Origin: Acinetobacter tjernbergiae DSM 14971 = CIP 107465
Lineage (GTDB): Bacteria > Pseudomonadota > Gammaproteobacteria > Pseudomonadales > Moraxellaceae
Length of the DNA stretch: 64,000 nucleotides
NCBI RefSeq assembly: GCF_000374425.1
Contig: NZ_KB894354.1
Span: 62,001-126,000, forward strand
Direction of reading: 5' to 3'
Part shown: one piece after another, positions 16,924 through 24,893 of the stretch
Layout of the letters: the number at the start of each line of letters is the position of its first letter
Numbering within the stretch: the first letter of the stretch is position 1
Made by a program: the position numbers and the translations under genes
Notes under the pieces: model-generated
Told to the model about the DNA's origin: nothing
Database searches by the model: none
Seen by the model: only the letters and a program-made list of their open reading frames with translations

Positions 16924-18087
16924 ATGTTGGATCATTATTTTAAACAACTCAATCTCGATCTCAAAAAACAGAGGATTGCGACCCCGCAACTTATTGTGGA
17001 TGCGGCTGCGTTAAAACAAAATATCCAACATGTGCAACTGCGCTTGTCACATGCGCCACATTTAAAAGCCCGTTTGGTGGTGAAATCTTTAGCGAGTTTA
17101 GATTTACTCAAGTTGTTGTCTGAACAGCTTAATACGCAACGCTTTATGGTATTTCATCAACCGCATATCATTTCGATTCTAGAAAATTTTGCTGAAGCCG
17201 ATATTCTGTTGGGCAAACCAATGCCTGCTCAAGCAGTACGTCATTTTTTTGAGCAACATGCAGAATGGTCAAATGCCAACATTCAATGGCTGATTGATAC
17301 CAAGCAACGCTTACAACAGTATCTTGAGATTGCTCAGCTCTATTCTCTGTGCTTGGATGTGAATATTGAGATTGATGTTGGTTTGCATCGTGGTGGGGTG
17401 CAGTCGACTCTGCAACTGACAGAAATTTTAAAGCTAATTCAACAGTACCCGCAGTATTTAAAACTCTCAGGTTTGATGGGCTATGACGCACATGTCACCA
17501 AAATTCCAGCCATCATTAAAAAACCTGAACTGGCTTATCAAAGTTCGCAGCAGACCTATGCCAACTATCAAAGATTGATTCAAAAACAGTTCCCAACGCT
17601 GTGGCATGATGAGCTTTGTTTTAATGGCGGTGGCAGTCCAACCTTTAGTTTTCATACGACTGAAAGTGTCTGTAATGATTTGTCTTTTGGTTCAATGTTA
17701 TTAAAACCGAGTGATTTTGACAGTGATTTTTTAAAGGCTTTACAGCCTGCTTTATGGATTGCATCGCCAGTCTTAAAAGTTTTACCTTTTACCCAGCTAC
17801 CATCAATGTCTTTACTCGATAAATTGCCACATAAGTATAAGGCACTGTTTATTTATGGCGGATATTGGCTTGCCAATTATGTTTATCCAAAACAAGCGCA
17901 TCCACATGCATTGTATGGGCGTAGCAGTAATCAGGAGTTGGTGAATGTACCGAAGCATTGTGATATTCAAGTCGATGATTTTGTGTTTTTAAGACCGACG
18001 CAGAGTGAAGCGATTATTCCTCAATTCTCAGAATTAAAACTATATCAGCAACATGTTTTTGAGACATGGCAAACTTTCCGTGAATGA
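16924..18087 (+). CDS. Type III-fold PLP enzyme, D-threonine aldolase/D-serine dehydratase-like
   Basis: A 387-residue protein of the alanine-racemase-N fold. The candidate PLP lysine is K54 in ARLVVKSLASLD. Further fold motifs are VNIEIDVGLHRGGVQ, LSGLMGYDAHVTKIP and FNGGGSPTFSFH, with a C-terminal DSD1-like beta domain (YGGYWLANYV, FVFLRPTQSEAIIPQF). The usual HxC zinc motif of eukaryotic D-serine dehydratase is replaced by RPTQSEA, so the metal dependence and reaction may differ. It follows the flavoenzyme after a 316-base gap with repeats. From memory, a similar protein (sphB) lies in the Pseudomonas sphingosine regulon. A role in cleaving an amino-alcohol backbone is inference. Confidence 0.8.
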   Translation: MLDHYFKQLNLDLKKQRIATPQLIVDAAALKQNIQHVQLRLSHAPHLKARLVVKSLASLDLLKLLSEQLNTQRFMVFHQPHIISILENFAEADILLGKPMPAQAVRHFFEQHAEWSNANIQWLIDTKQRLQQYLEIAQLYSLCLDVNIEIDVGLHRGGVQSTLQLTEILKLIQQYPQYLKLSGLMGYDAHVTKIPAIIKKPELAYQSSQQTYANYQRLIQKQFPTLWHDELCFNGGGSPTFSFHTTESVCNDLSFGSMLLKPSDFDSDFLKALQPALWIASPVLKVLPFTQLPSMSLLDKLPHKYKALFIYGGYWLANYVYPKQAHPHALYGRSSNQELVNVPKHCDIQVDDFVFLRPTQSEAIIPQFSELKLYQQHVFETWQTFRE

Positions 18088-18109
18088 AAGGCTGTTGAGC
18101 GGCTGAACT

Positions 18110-18478
18110 TTAAAATACATCAGTTAAATGACAGCTTTTCGCTTCAGTCAAATTTTCAATGGAATCGACCAGTAAAACATTGGTATCTTTTTCGCTTGTA
18201 TATGCAGCAATGACTTCTGCGTAAATAGGCTGTTTCAGCTTTGCTGCTGTTGATAAAAAGCCTGATACTGCCTTTTTGTTAGACCAATCGGCATCTTTCA
18301 ACACATATTTATTTTGAGTAAGATCACATCGCGTTAAAATGGCTTTTTTATCCTGAATGGTTAAGGTGCCAATAAAAATATCCATTGCTTCTTTGGGTTC
18401 GGTTGAATTGGCAAAGGCGGTTAAAGGATGAACTAGGTTATATGCAAGCAAAGAAAATATAAGAGACATTTTTTTCAT
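18110..18478 (-). CDS. Small exported protein of unknown function
   Basis: 122 residues from the ATG at 18478, which has AGGAAAAA upstream; an ATG at 18499 lacks such a site. A signal peptide covers about the first 24 residues (MKKMSLIFSLLAYNLVHPLTAFA), leaving a mature domain of about 98 residues with two cysteines (C in TRCDLTQ and in AKSCHL) that could form a disulfide. No family is recognised. It is oriented with the FadL-like gene, convergent with the PLP-enzyme gene, and probably periplasmic. Confidence 0.65.
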   Translation of the reverse strand: MKKMSLIFSLLAYNLVHPLTAFANSTEPKEAMDIFIGTLTIQDKKAILTRCDLTQNKYVLKDADWSNKKAVSGFLSTAAKLKQPIYAEVIAAYTSEKDTNVLLVDSIENLTEAKSCHLTDVF

Positions 18479-18622
18479 TGAATTTTTCCTAGCGATCAAA
18501 TCAACTGTAAAAATAACATGGTCGAGATGCTAATTTAATCAGTTTCTTTGACGCAAGGAAATCGTTGAGTCGGAACAGTGAAAAGTATTGCTACAAGACA
18601 ACATGTTGATTAAGCCGAATCA

Positions 18623-19864
18623 TTAAAAACGATAGCCAATTTTTAGACCGTAGGCGATTGCGCTGTTATTTTTAAAATCAGCTTGTTCTGCGATCGACTT
18701 AACACCTTCAATTGGGATGTAATACGTGCCATCTTCCGCAACCGCATCACCTAACCAGAAGTATTTCATTCCACCTGCAATAAAATAATTCGGTGCAGGG
18801 TTGAACTGAACACCTAAGCCAACGCCCCAAGCGCCTTTAGTCGGATTTAAAGTCGATGCAGGATTGCCTGTGCCTGAGTCCCAACTCACTTCAGTGGATG
18901 CACTCCATTGTTCAGTAAATTGATGCCCGAGACCTAAAGTCGTAGCCCATTGATCTTTTTGGTAGCTGTCTAGATCAAAGCCACCTGTATAAGCTCCTCC
19001 ACTGATTAAGGTCGTCAGATATTCAGTCATAGCACCAAACTGAGTCGGACGAATATGGAATTCTTTCCAATTGACCCAACGGAAATTGGCATAGGCAAGC
19101 GTGTCTTTATAGACACCTGTTTGAAAATCAATATTGACGGATTGTGGTGTGCTAATGCTGGTTTTACTTGCTGTGGTCACTTCCAAAGGCTGACCAAACA
19201 TAGTTTCAGTCACTTGCATATCGTGGTCGATCTTAGAGCGATAGGTCACTGCTGCTTTCAAGGCAATATCTGGAATTTGATAACTCAAACCTGCCAGCCA
19301 GCCCACAGCATGGTTTTGTTTAAATTTCGCATCATAGCCATTAAAGGCTTCACCATAGGAATTGCCACGAAGTACGACATCACCTTTGACGGATTGATAG
19401 ACTGCACCACCATACAGTTGAAAGTTGCTGAAAGGACTAATCCCCAAAATCATGCTGATACTTTCGGTATCGACATTGACCGATGTGCCTTGTTGGGTAA
19501 ATTCATTATCCGAAAAGGTATTATTAGATTGCATCGGATAATGGATATCTGCACCAAAAGGCTGATCATAGAGCAGACCAAAGCTCATTTGATCAGTCAG
19601 TTGCAGTTTCAAAGCAGCATTGTAGTATTGGAAACTATTGCCCATATTGCCTGTATTTAAATTTTGCGAGTCATTGACCAGTTCAGGGCGATTGCGAATT
19701 TTTCCTGAAATATCGGGGTCAACAGCGGTTGCATTGACCTCTACATAATTACCATTTTCGAGAAAGGGTAAAATAGATTGCCCTGATTGATCTAATGCAG
19801 AAGCATGATTCACTGCACTTGTAAATATTGTGCATATACCAAGCACAATTGGATTGAATTTCAT
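18623..19864 (-). CDS. FadL-type outer-membrane channel for hydrophobic compounds
   Basis: Outer-membrane protein of 413 residues with a signal peptide (MKFNPIVLGICTIFTSAVNHASA), an N-terminal hatch-like region and many amphipathic beta strands ending in an aromatic C-terminus (KIGYRF), as needed for BAM insertion. Internal segments (FGLLYDQPFGADIHYP, KAAVTYRSKIDHDMQV, GLGHQFTEQWSASTEVSWDSG) are characteristic of the FadL/OmpP1/TodX family, which passes fatty acids and other hydrophobic molecules. The start at 19864 has AGGA at good spacing; the ATG at 19873 overlaps that site. Its position beside ceramidase-like genes suggests uptake of ceramide, sphingosine or a similar amphiphile. Confidence 0.85.
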   Translation of the reverse strand: MKFNPIVLGICTIFTSAVNHASALDQSGQSILPFLENGNYVEVNATAVDPDISGKIRNRPELVNDSQNLNTGNMGNSFQYYNAALKLQLTDQMSFGLLYDQPFGADIHYPMQSNNTFSDNEFTQQGTSVNVDTESISMILGISPFSNFQLYGGAVYQSVKGDVVLRGNSYGEAFNGYDAKFKQNHAVGWLAGLSYQIPDIALKAAVTYRSKIDHDMQVTETMFGQPLEVTTASKTSISTPQSVNIDFQTGVYKDTLAYANFRWVNWKEFHIRPTQFGAMTEYLTTLISGGAYTGGFDLDSYQKDQWATTLGLGHQFTEQWSASTEVSWDSGTGNPASTLNPTKGAWGVGLGVQFNPAPNYFIAGGMKYFWLGDAVAEDGTYYIPIEGVKSIAEQADFKNNSAIAYGLKIGYRF

Positions 19865-20076
19865 TTTGATCATCCTTGCAAAACGGTATTTTATTTTTAA
19901 AAACGATATTTTTATTAACAGCCATTTTTCTATCTATAGCAGCATGATTTCACTCATGATTTGAAATAGAAAGCCAATGTCCATACTGTAGTGAAACATT
20001 TTTTTTAATTAGGAAGTAGGGTTAGAAATGATCAATATGGGGGGCGAATCGGTCAGATAGATTGATTTTAGGCAAT

Positions 20077-20107
20077 AAAAAACCTTGTATCGAGACACAA
20101 GGTTTTT
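20077..20107 (-). terminator. Terminator of the universal stress protein gene
   Basis: AAAAACCTTGT and ACAAGGTTTTT form an 11-bp perfect stem just past the uspA-type stop codon; T-runs on both strands make it potentially bidirectional. Confidence 0.85.
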
Positions 20108-20125
20108 GAGATTTCTATTTAAATT

Positions 20126-20566
20126 TTATTGTTTAACAATCAACACTGGAATATGTGATTCAGTTAAAACTGCACGAGCGACACTGCCGAGCAATAAACG
20201 TTTTACCCCTGTACGCCCATGTGAACCCATAATAATAAGGTCTGCGCCAATTTCATCAGCTATAAAAATAATACCTTCACTGGCTGCACCATGTTGGATT
20301 TTAGTTTTCACTTCAATACCATCACGAATAAAAGATTGAGCAATATCTTGTAGTTGAAGTTTAGCGTGGGCTTCCGCTTGCATAAAATGGTCAGTAATCG
20401 CCGGAGCAACTTGATAAAAGTCGACACCGACAAATGGATCAACCGCAACCACACTCAGCACCGTGACTTTTGCCCCTGATAATTTTGCTAGAGACAATGT
20501 GTGTTCAACGGCCGCATAAGAAATTGGAGAATCATCAACAGCAACTAAAATATTTTGATAAGACAT
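20126..20566 (-). CDS. Universal stress protein, UspA family
   Basis: 146-residue cytoplasmic single-domain Usp. It starts with the family core (NILVAVDDSPISYAAVEHTLSLAK) and has the ATP-binding signature GSHGRTGVKRLLLGSVARAVL near the C-terminus, so it belongs to the nucleotide-binding subgroup. Such proteins help survival in stasis and oxidative or osmotic stress, but their biochemical action is unclear. Single gene with its own terminator. Confidence 0.92.
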   Translation of the reverse strand: MSYQNILVAVDDSPISYAAVEHTLSLAKLSGAKVTVLSVVAVDPFVGVDFYQVAPAITDHFMQAEAHAKLQLQDIAQSFIRDGIEVKTKIQHGAASEGIIFIADEIGADLIIMGSHGRTGVKRLLLGSVARAVLTESHIPVLIVKQ

Positions 20567-20779
20567 ATTTACTCCTTATAGTTTATCGTTGTAAAAGATA
20601 AAAGTATAAGGAGTTGATAACATATTGAACTCTGTCTAGCAAATGAGATGATGCTCAAAAACCTATGATTACGCTGGAAATAATATAGAAATGTAGGAAA
20701 TCCCCTAGCAAAATATAGTGCTAAGAGAATCTCTGTATTTTTGTAATTTGGTCTCATATTTAAAATAATAGGAATACGT

Positions 20780-21070
20780 GTGTTACTCAGTTTAGAAGCA
20801 TTTAAACAACAAAGATTTGATCAAGTTGCTGCCAAAATTATGGCTGATCCAAAAGCTTATTTGGCATTTGATTCGGTTTCAGATTTTTATAAAGCCGTAT
20901 GGTTGGATGAATTTCCACAAGGGACAACATGGTCAGCCACGGGATTGGATGATGGTGCAGAGCAGTTTTATGCGGTGATTGAATATGCAAATCACTATCT
21001 CTATATCAGTCGGACTGAACGAGTAACGGTAAAATTAGGTATAAGACATCATTACAATAAAAATTACTAA
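20780..21070 (+). CDS. Conserved-looking hypothetical protein, 96 residues
   Basis: Not recognised. It starts at a GTG (20780). The sequence is rich in aromatic residues (FDSVSDFYKAVWLDEFPQG, EYANHYLYISRTERVTVKLGIRHHYNKNY) and has no signal peptide or membrane segment. The codon use looks like its neighbours and the frame lies alone between two well-supported genes, which favours a real gene. A small cytoplasmic protein is the most that can be said. Confidence 0.55.
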   Translation: MLLSLEAFKQQRFDQVAAKIMADPKAYLAFDSVSDFYKAVWLDEFPQGTTWSATGLDDGAEQFYAVIEYANHYLYISRTERVTVKLGIRHHYNKNY

Positions 21071-21184
21071 TCCGAGCAGTCATTAATTTTTACGTGTTCA
21101 GATTTTGTGATTGAAATGAGAATGATATAATTTGCTGCGATGATAAAACCTTAATTAAAACTAAACTAAACGGAAATTTAAAAA

Positions 21185-21676
21185 ATGGCACATCAATTTA
21201 CGGTAAATGAAACAATTCATGGCGTTTCAATTGAAGATTTTTCAAGATTAGTTGCTATGACTTCATTGCATGAAGCAGTGTGTAAACGTATTCCAGGTGA
21301 AAACTTAGAAATTGTTGAATCAGTTGTAAAAGGCGATATTTATACACTACGTCGTGAATATAATCTTGATGTAAATATCCCAGAAGTAGCAAAAAAATTA
21401 TTAAAAAATGCATTCCGTTTAAAACGTTCTGATATTACAGATTTGAAAAATTTAACCTCAACTGTGGAGTTAGGTGCAAACTTACCTTTAGAAGCAAAAG
21501 CTGAACGCAAGGTGACAGGAAACAGCGAAAAAGTAGAGATTGCACTGACTTGGACTGTTAAAGTTAAAGTACCTTTGATTGGTGGTATGCTTGAAAAGCA
21601 TGCAGAAGGCGAAATTCGTAAATTTAGCCAACTAGAGATTGAAATTGTAGAAGAAGAATTAAAGAAAAACCTATAA
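21185..21676 (+). CDS. DUF2505 family protein
   Basis: 163 residues, matching the DUF2505 (START/SRPBCC-like lipid-binding fold) pattern: an N-terminal HQFTVNETIHGVSIEDFSRLV strand-helix, alternating strands in the middle and a C-terminal KHAEGEIRKFSQLEIEIVEEELKK helix. Cytoplasmic and of unknown function. It starts at an ATG and is followed by a terminator at 21691-21716. Confidence 0.75.
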   Translation: MAHQFTVNETIHGVSIEDFSRLVAMTSLHEAVCKRIPGENLEIVESVVKGDIYTLRREYNLDVNIPEVAKKLLKNAFRLKRSDITDLKNLTSTVELGANLPLEAKAERKVTGNSEKVEIALTWTVKVKVPLIGGMLEKHAEGEIRKFSQLEIEIVEEELKKNL

Positions 21677-21690
21677 TTCTGAATAGATTG

Positions 21691-21716
21691 AAAACTCTCC
21701 GTAAGGGGAGTTTTTT
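21691..21716 (+). terminator. Terminator after the DUF2505 gene
   Basis: AAAACTC/GAGTTTT stem with a GTAA loop and a T-run. It may also serve the convergent small membrane gene ending at 21720. Confidence 0.8.
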
Positions 21717-21719
21717 ATT

Positions 21720-21923
21720 TTAGAAACGAAGAAAATAGGGCAGGATTGAAAGAATCACGCCAATGACACTTAGCAACGTTGTACTCTCGATAAAGTATGG
21801 GTAAATCATGAGGACGAGACCACAGACTAAAGGCACGGTCATCTTTTGTTTTTTGCCATACATAAAATAGCCTAAGCCAATCGACCCGAAGATAACACCT
21901 AGAAAAAGTTGGGTTGCGTTCAT
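21720..21923 (-). CDS. Small membrane protein, 67 residues
   Basis: From the ATG at 21923 (AAGGTATGG upstream) the product MNATQLFLGVIFGSIGLG... has two to three hydrophobic helices separated by a basic loop (MYGKKQK). It resembles the small amino-acid-transport-like or DUF-type membrane proteins common in Acinetobacter, but no family is firmly recognised. The frame extends upstream to 21956; that part looks non-coding. Confidence 0.6.
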   Translation of the reverse strand: MNATQLFLGVIFGSIGLGYFMYGKKQKMTVPLVCGLVLMIYPYFIESTTLLSVIGVILSILPYFLRF

Positions 21924-22049
21924 TGTGTTTTGCCATACCTTATTTTTATTGCGCATATACTATGGCAAGATTCTTAAATGAAAATTATAGAAGCAGAATT
22001 AAATATCTCATACTATATGATTGAGTATTTAAAAAATTATAAGGTTCTG

Positions 22050-22532
22050 ATGAGTGTAATTTTACCTGTAGCACAACGTGGTGAAGAGATTTTAAAAATT
22101 AAAGCGGCGGCTGTGGCTGATGCGGAGTTTAATAGTGATTGGCTCTTGCAACTGGCTTCTGCGATGCAAATGACGATGCTTGAGCGTAATGGTGTCGGGA
22201 TTGCTGCGCCACAAGTCTATATTTCTAAGCGTGTTATTATCGTTGCTTCTCGTTCAAACCCACGTTATCCAGATGCACCTGATATGGATGCAGTTGTTAT
22301 GGTCAATCCTGAAATTTTAGAATTTTCTCAAACGACTTGTTTGGGTGAAGAAGGCTGTTTGAGTGTACCAGATGAGCGTGGGCAGGTAGAACGGGCGCAA
22401 GCAATAAAAGTGCGTTATTACACTTTGCAAGGTGAAGTCATTGAAACGGCTTTTGAGGGTTTTCCTGCACGTATTGTTCAGCATGAGGTTGATCATTTGG
22501 ATGGGGTATTGTTTGTGGAAAGATTAGTTTAG
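22050..22532 (+). CDS. def: Peptide deformylase, short form
   Basis: Metal-dependent enzyme that removes the formyl group from nascent proteins. The ATG at 22050 (AAGG upstream) gives 160 residues. All three motifs are intact: GVGIAAPQ (48-55), EGCLS (101-105, C103) and HEVDH (145-149). The protein stops ten residues after HEVDH (HLDGVLFVERLV) and so lacks the C-terminal helix of typical type I enzymes. This is common among secondary Def copies; a full-length def, often beside fmt, would be expected elsewhere. The open frame reaches back to 21978, but those codons lack family similarity. Confidence 0.88.
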   Translation: MSVILPVAQRGEEILKIKAAAVADAEFNSDWLLQLASAMQMTMLERNGVGIAAPQVYISKRVIIVASRSNPRYPDAPDMDAVVMVNPEILEFSQTTCLGEEGCLSVPDERGQVERAQAIKVRYYTLQGEVIETAFEGFPARIVQHEVDHLDGVLFVERLV

Positions 22533-22715
22533 TTGTTTGTTTTAAGTGTTGAAAAACCTTTAATAACTTGAAAATAAAACAAGCGATTGCAGAGTTATAA
22601 GGCTTGTATTCTGATTTTAGAATTATCACAAATATATAATTTTAACCTTATGAACACTCATGACTATAAGAATTGATGCTCAATTATAAATTTATTCATT
22701 TTAAGGTTATTGACT

Positions 22716-24008
22716 ATGCAAACCCCTCTTCCTGATTATCTAGCACATGTGATAGAAGCGTGTGACATAGATAACAGCGGACATCTAGCTGATTATATTC
22801 CAGAATTAGCCAATGCAAATCCCAATCGGTTGGCTTTGGCAATGTCGACCGTGGACGGGGAAATTTATTCAGTTGGGGATGATGATATTGAATTTACCAT
22901 TCAATCGATGTCTAAACCTTTTACATATGCCTATGTGTTGCAACAACTTGGCATTGATGCCGTATTGGATAAAGTTGGGGTCGAACCTTCAGGAGAAGCG
23001 TTTAATGAGATTTCATTAGGTAAGGATCGCCGTCCAAAAAATCCGATGATTAATTCAGGTGCAATCACTACACATTCATTGATTCCAATGAAAGATGATC
23101 TAGAAAGTGCAGAAATTGTACGTCAATTTATGAGTGCGCTTGCAGGGCGTGAACTACGTTTTGATGAAGCTGTTTATGCATCTGAGGTGAAAACAGCTTA
23201 TCGGAATCTCTCAATTGGTTATATGCTGAGAACAGTCGGGATTTTAGAAACTGACCCAGTGGATATTGTGAATGGTTATATTCGCCAATGTTCGATTTTG
23301 GTCACGGTGAAAGATCTTGTACGGATGGGGAGCGTACTTGCCAATGGCGGTGTTGATCCTAAAACGGGAAAACGATTATTGAATCGTTCTGTGGTTAGGC
23401 AAGTGCTCAGTGTAATGATGAGTTGTGGTATGTATGATGCAGCAGGTGATTGGCTCTCTACGGTTGGAATTCCTGCTAAAAGTGGCGTGGCTGGTGGGAT
23501 ATTGGGGGTGTTACCGGGGCAAGTGAGTATTGCTGCATTTTCTCCAAAGTTAGATGAGCATGGCAATAGTGTTCGTGGTATCGATATTTTAGAGCGACTG
23601 TCACGAGATATGGGATTGCATCTGATGGAGGGTACACCTTCAGCGCAGACCATTGTACAAAGTCATTATCGTACTGGGAAAGATGCATCATTGAGTGTGT
23701 ATGTGCTTCGAGGTGTATTGAAATTTACTGAAGCTGAGATGTTGTTGCGTATCTTACAAGCCGAGCCGATGGATCAAAGCACCATCGTGATTGACTTAAC
23801 CCAGATTTCAATCATTCACGATGTAGGTAAACGTATGTTTTTAGAGGGTATTGATCGCTTGATTGATGATGGTCATACCTTGCTTTTGGTTGATCCTGAG
23901 CAACGTTTGGATCATGCACGAACGCATAAGGATCGAACACTGCATGTTTATCAAGATATTGAAGATTTAATTGCACAACTAAAAGATGCTGAAAATAAGA
24001 AAGTTTAA
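22716..24008 (+). CDS. glsA: Glutaminase fused to a STAS domain
   Basis: Converts glutamine to glutamate and ammonia. From the ATG at 22716 (TTAAGG upstream) the 430-residue protein has a complete serine-dependent glutaminase domain over about residues 1-300, including the SxxK pair (S64, K67 in QSMSKPFT), MINSGAI and KSGVAGGILGVLPG. A C-terminal STAS domain follows over about 330-425 (STIVIDLTQISIIHDVGKRMFLEGIDRL, the anti-sigma-antagonist fold). Plain bacterial glutaminase is about 310 residues, so this is the fused form; the STAS domain may bind a nucleotide or partner. It is convergent with the AraC gene and overlaps it by four bases. Confidence 0.9.
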   Translation: MQTPLPDYLAHVIEACDIDNSGHLADYIPELANANPNRLALAMSTVDGEIYSVGDDDIEFTIQSMSKPFTYAYVLQQLGIDAVLDKVGVEPSGEAFNEISLGKDRRPKNPMINSGAITTHSLIPMKDDLESAEIVRQFMSALAGRELRFDEAVYASEVKTAYRNLSIGYMLRTVGILETDPVDIVNGYIRQCSILVTVKDLVRMGSVLANGGVDPKTGKRLLNRSVVRQVLSVMMSCGMYDAAGDWLSTVGIPAKSGVAGGILGVLPGQVSIAAFSPKLDEHGNSVRGIDILERLSRDMGLHLMEGTPSAQTIVQSHYRTGKDASLSVYVLRGVLKFTEAEMLLRILQAEPMDQSTIVIDLTQISIIHDVGKRMFLEGIDRLIDDGHTLLLVDPEQRLDHARTHKDRTLHVYQDIEDLIAQLKDAENKKV

Positions 24009-24787
24009 ATTTCACCAACTCTAAATTGCTGCGGTGTTTTATCCAAATGCCGTTTAAACATTGCACTAAAAGCGCTTGGATTGGTATAGCCCAGTGCTTC
24101 AGAGATGTGAGCAATCGATTCACCATTAGAGATTTTACTCAGTGCATGAGCGATATGCATCTGTTGAATCCATGCGCGATAAGACAGTCCCGTTTCTTTT
24201 TGAAACATCCGCATTAAGGTTCTTGAACTTGTACCAATATCATCTGCCCAAGCAGTTAAATCTTTTGAGTGATTTGGAGAGTGCAGTAGCTGTTGACAGA
24301 TTTTTAATAATCGTTTGTCTTTGGGCCAAGGAATTTGAATGCTTAATAAATTTGCTCGATGAATTTCTTCAAAAATTAAAATTTGCAAAGCCTCTGAAAT
24401 TTCTTGAGAAGAAACAATATTGGTTCGCTCGATCTGTGTAATTTGATTGAGCCGAATCAATAATTCATGTAGCAAATTACTGACTCGAATAATAAAACAT
24501 TCTTTGCCCATTAATGCTGCGGCATTTACTTCAACGAGGGCGGTATTCAGTTTAACGTGACTCAGTGAAATGACACTGTGTTCAACATTTGCTGGAATCC
24601 ATAACGCACACATCGGCGGAACTAACCAGACATTATTAGGTGTGAAAACTTGGATGTTTCCCATTGAAGCATATAAAAACTGTGCTCTGCTATGAGTATG
24701 TGTAGGCGTAAGCTCACGATAGGTATGTTCTGAGGACAGTCCAATCACCAATTCAGATTGATCAGACTGAATAAGAGAATCATGCAT
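24005..24787 (-). CDS. AraC-family regulator, cupin sensor domain
   Basis: 260 residues. An N-terminal cupin-like domain (SSEHTYRELTPTHTHSRAQFLYASMGNIQVFTPNNVWLVPPMCALWIPANVEHSV) is followed by a C-terminal AraC HTH domain (IGTSSRTLMRMFQKETGLSYRAWIQQMHIAHAL ... IAHISEALGYTNPSAFSAMFKRHLDKTPQQFR). It is divergent from the fosmidomycin-resistance type exporter at 24894 with 106 bases between the starts, so it probably controls that exporter and itself. The ligand is unknown. Confidence 0.88.
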   Translation of the reverse strand: MHDSLIQSDQSELVIGLSSEHTYRELTPTHTHSRAQFLYASMGNIQVFTPNNVWLVPPMCALWIPANVEHSVISLSHVKLNTALVEVNAAALMGKECFIIRVSNLLHELLIRLNQITQIERTNIVSSQEISEALQILIFEEIHRANLLSIQIPWPKDKRLLKICQQLLHSPNHSKDLTAWADDIGTSSRTLMRMFQKETGLSYRAWIQQMHIAHALSKISNGESIAHISEALGYTNPSAFSAMFKRHLDKTPQQFRVGEI

Positions 24788-24893
24788 ACATCACTCTAAA
24801 TTTTGTCACTTATAAGATGATTATTGGAAGATAACTTTATAAGCGACAATTTACAATAAGCACCTTATCTAAAAATATTGGAGTTTTTCAGAT

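Noticed and set aside
19055..19660. 201-codon open frame on the + strand
   Set aside because: It is antisense to the FadL-type gene, has Cys/His-rich random-looking composition and no family motif; a shadow of the beta-barrel gene.
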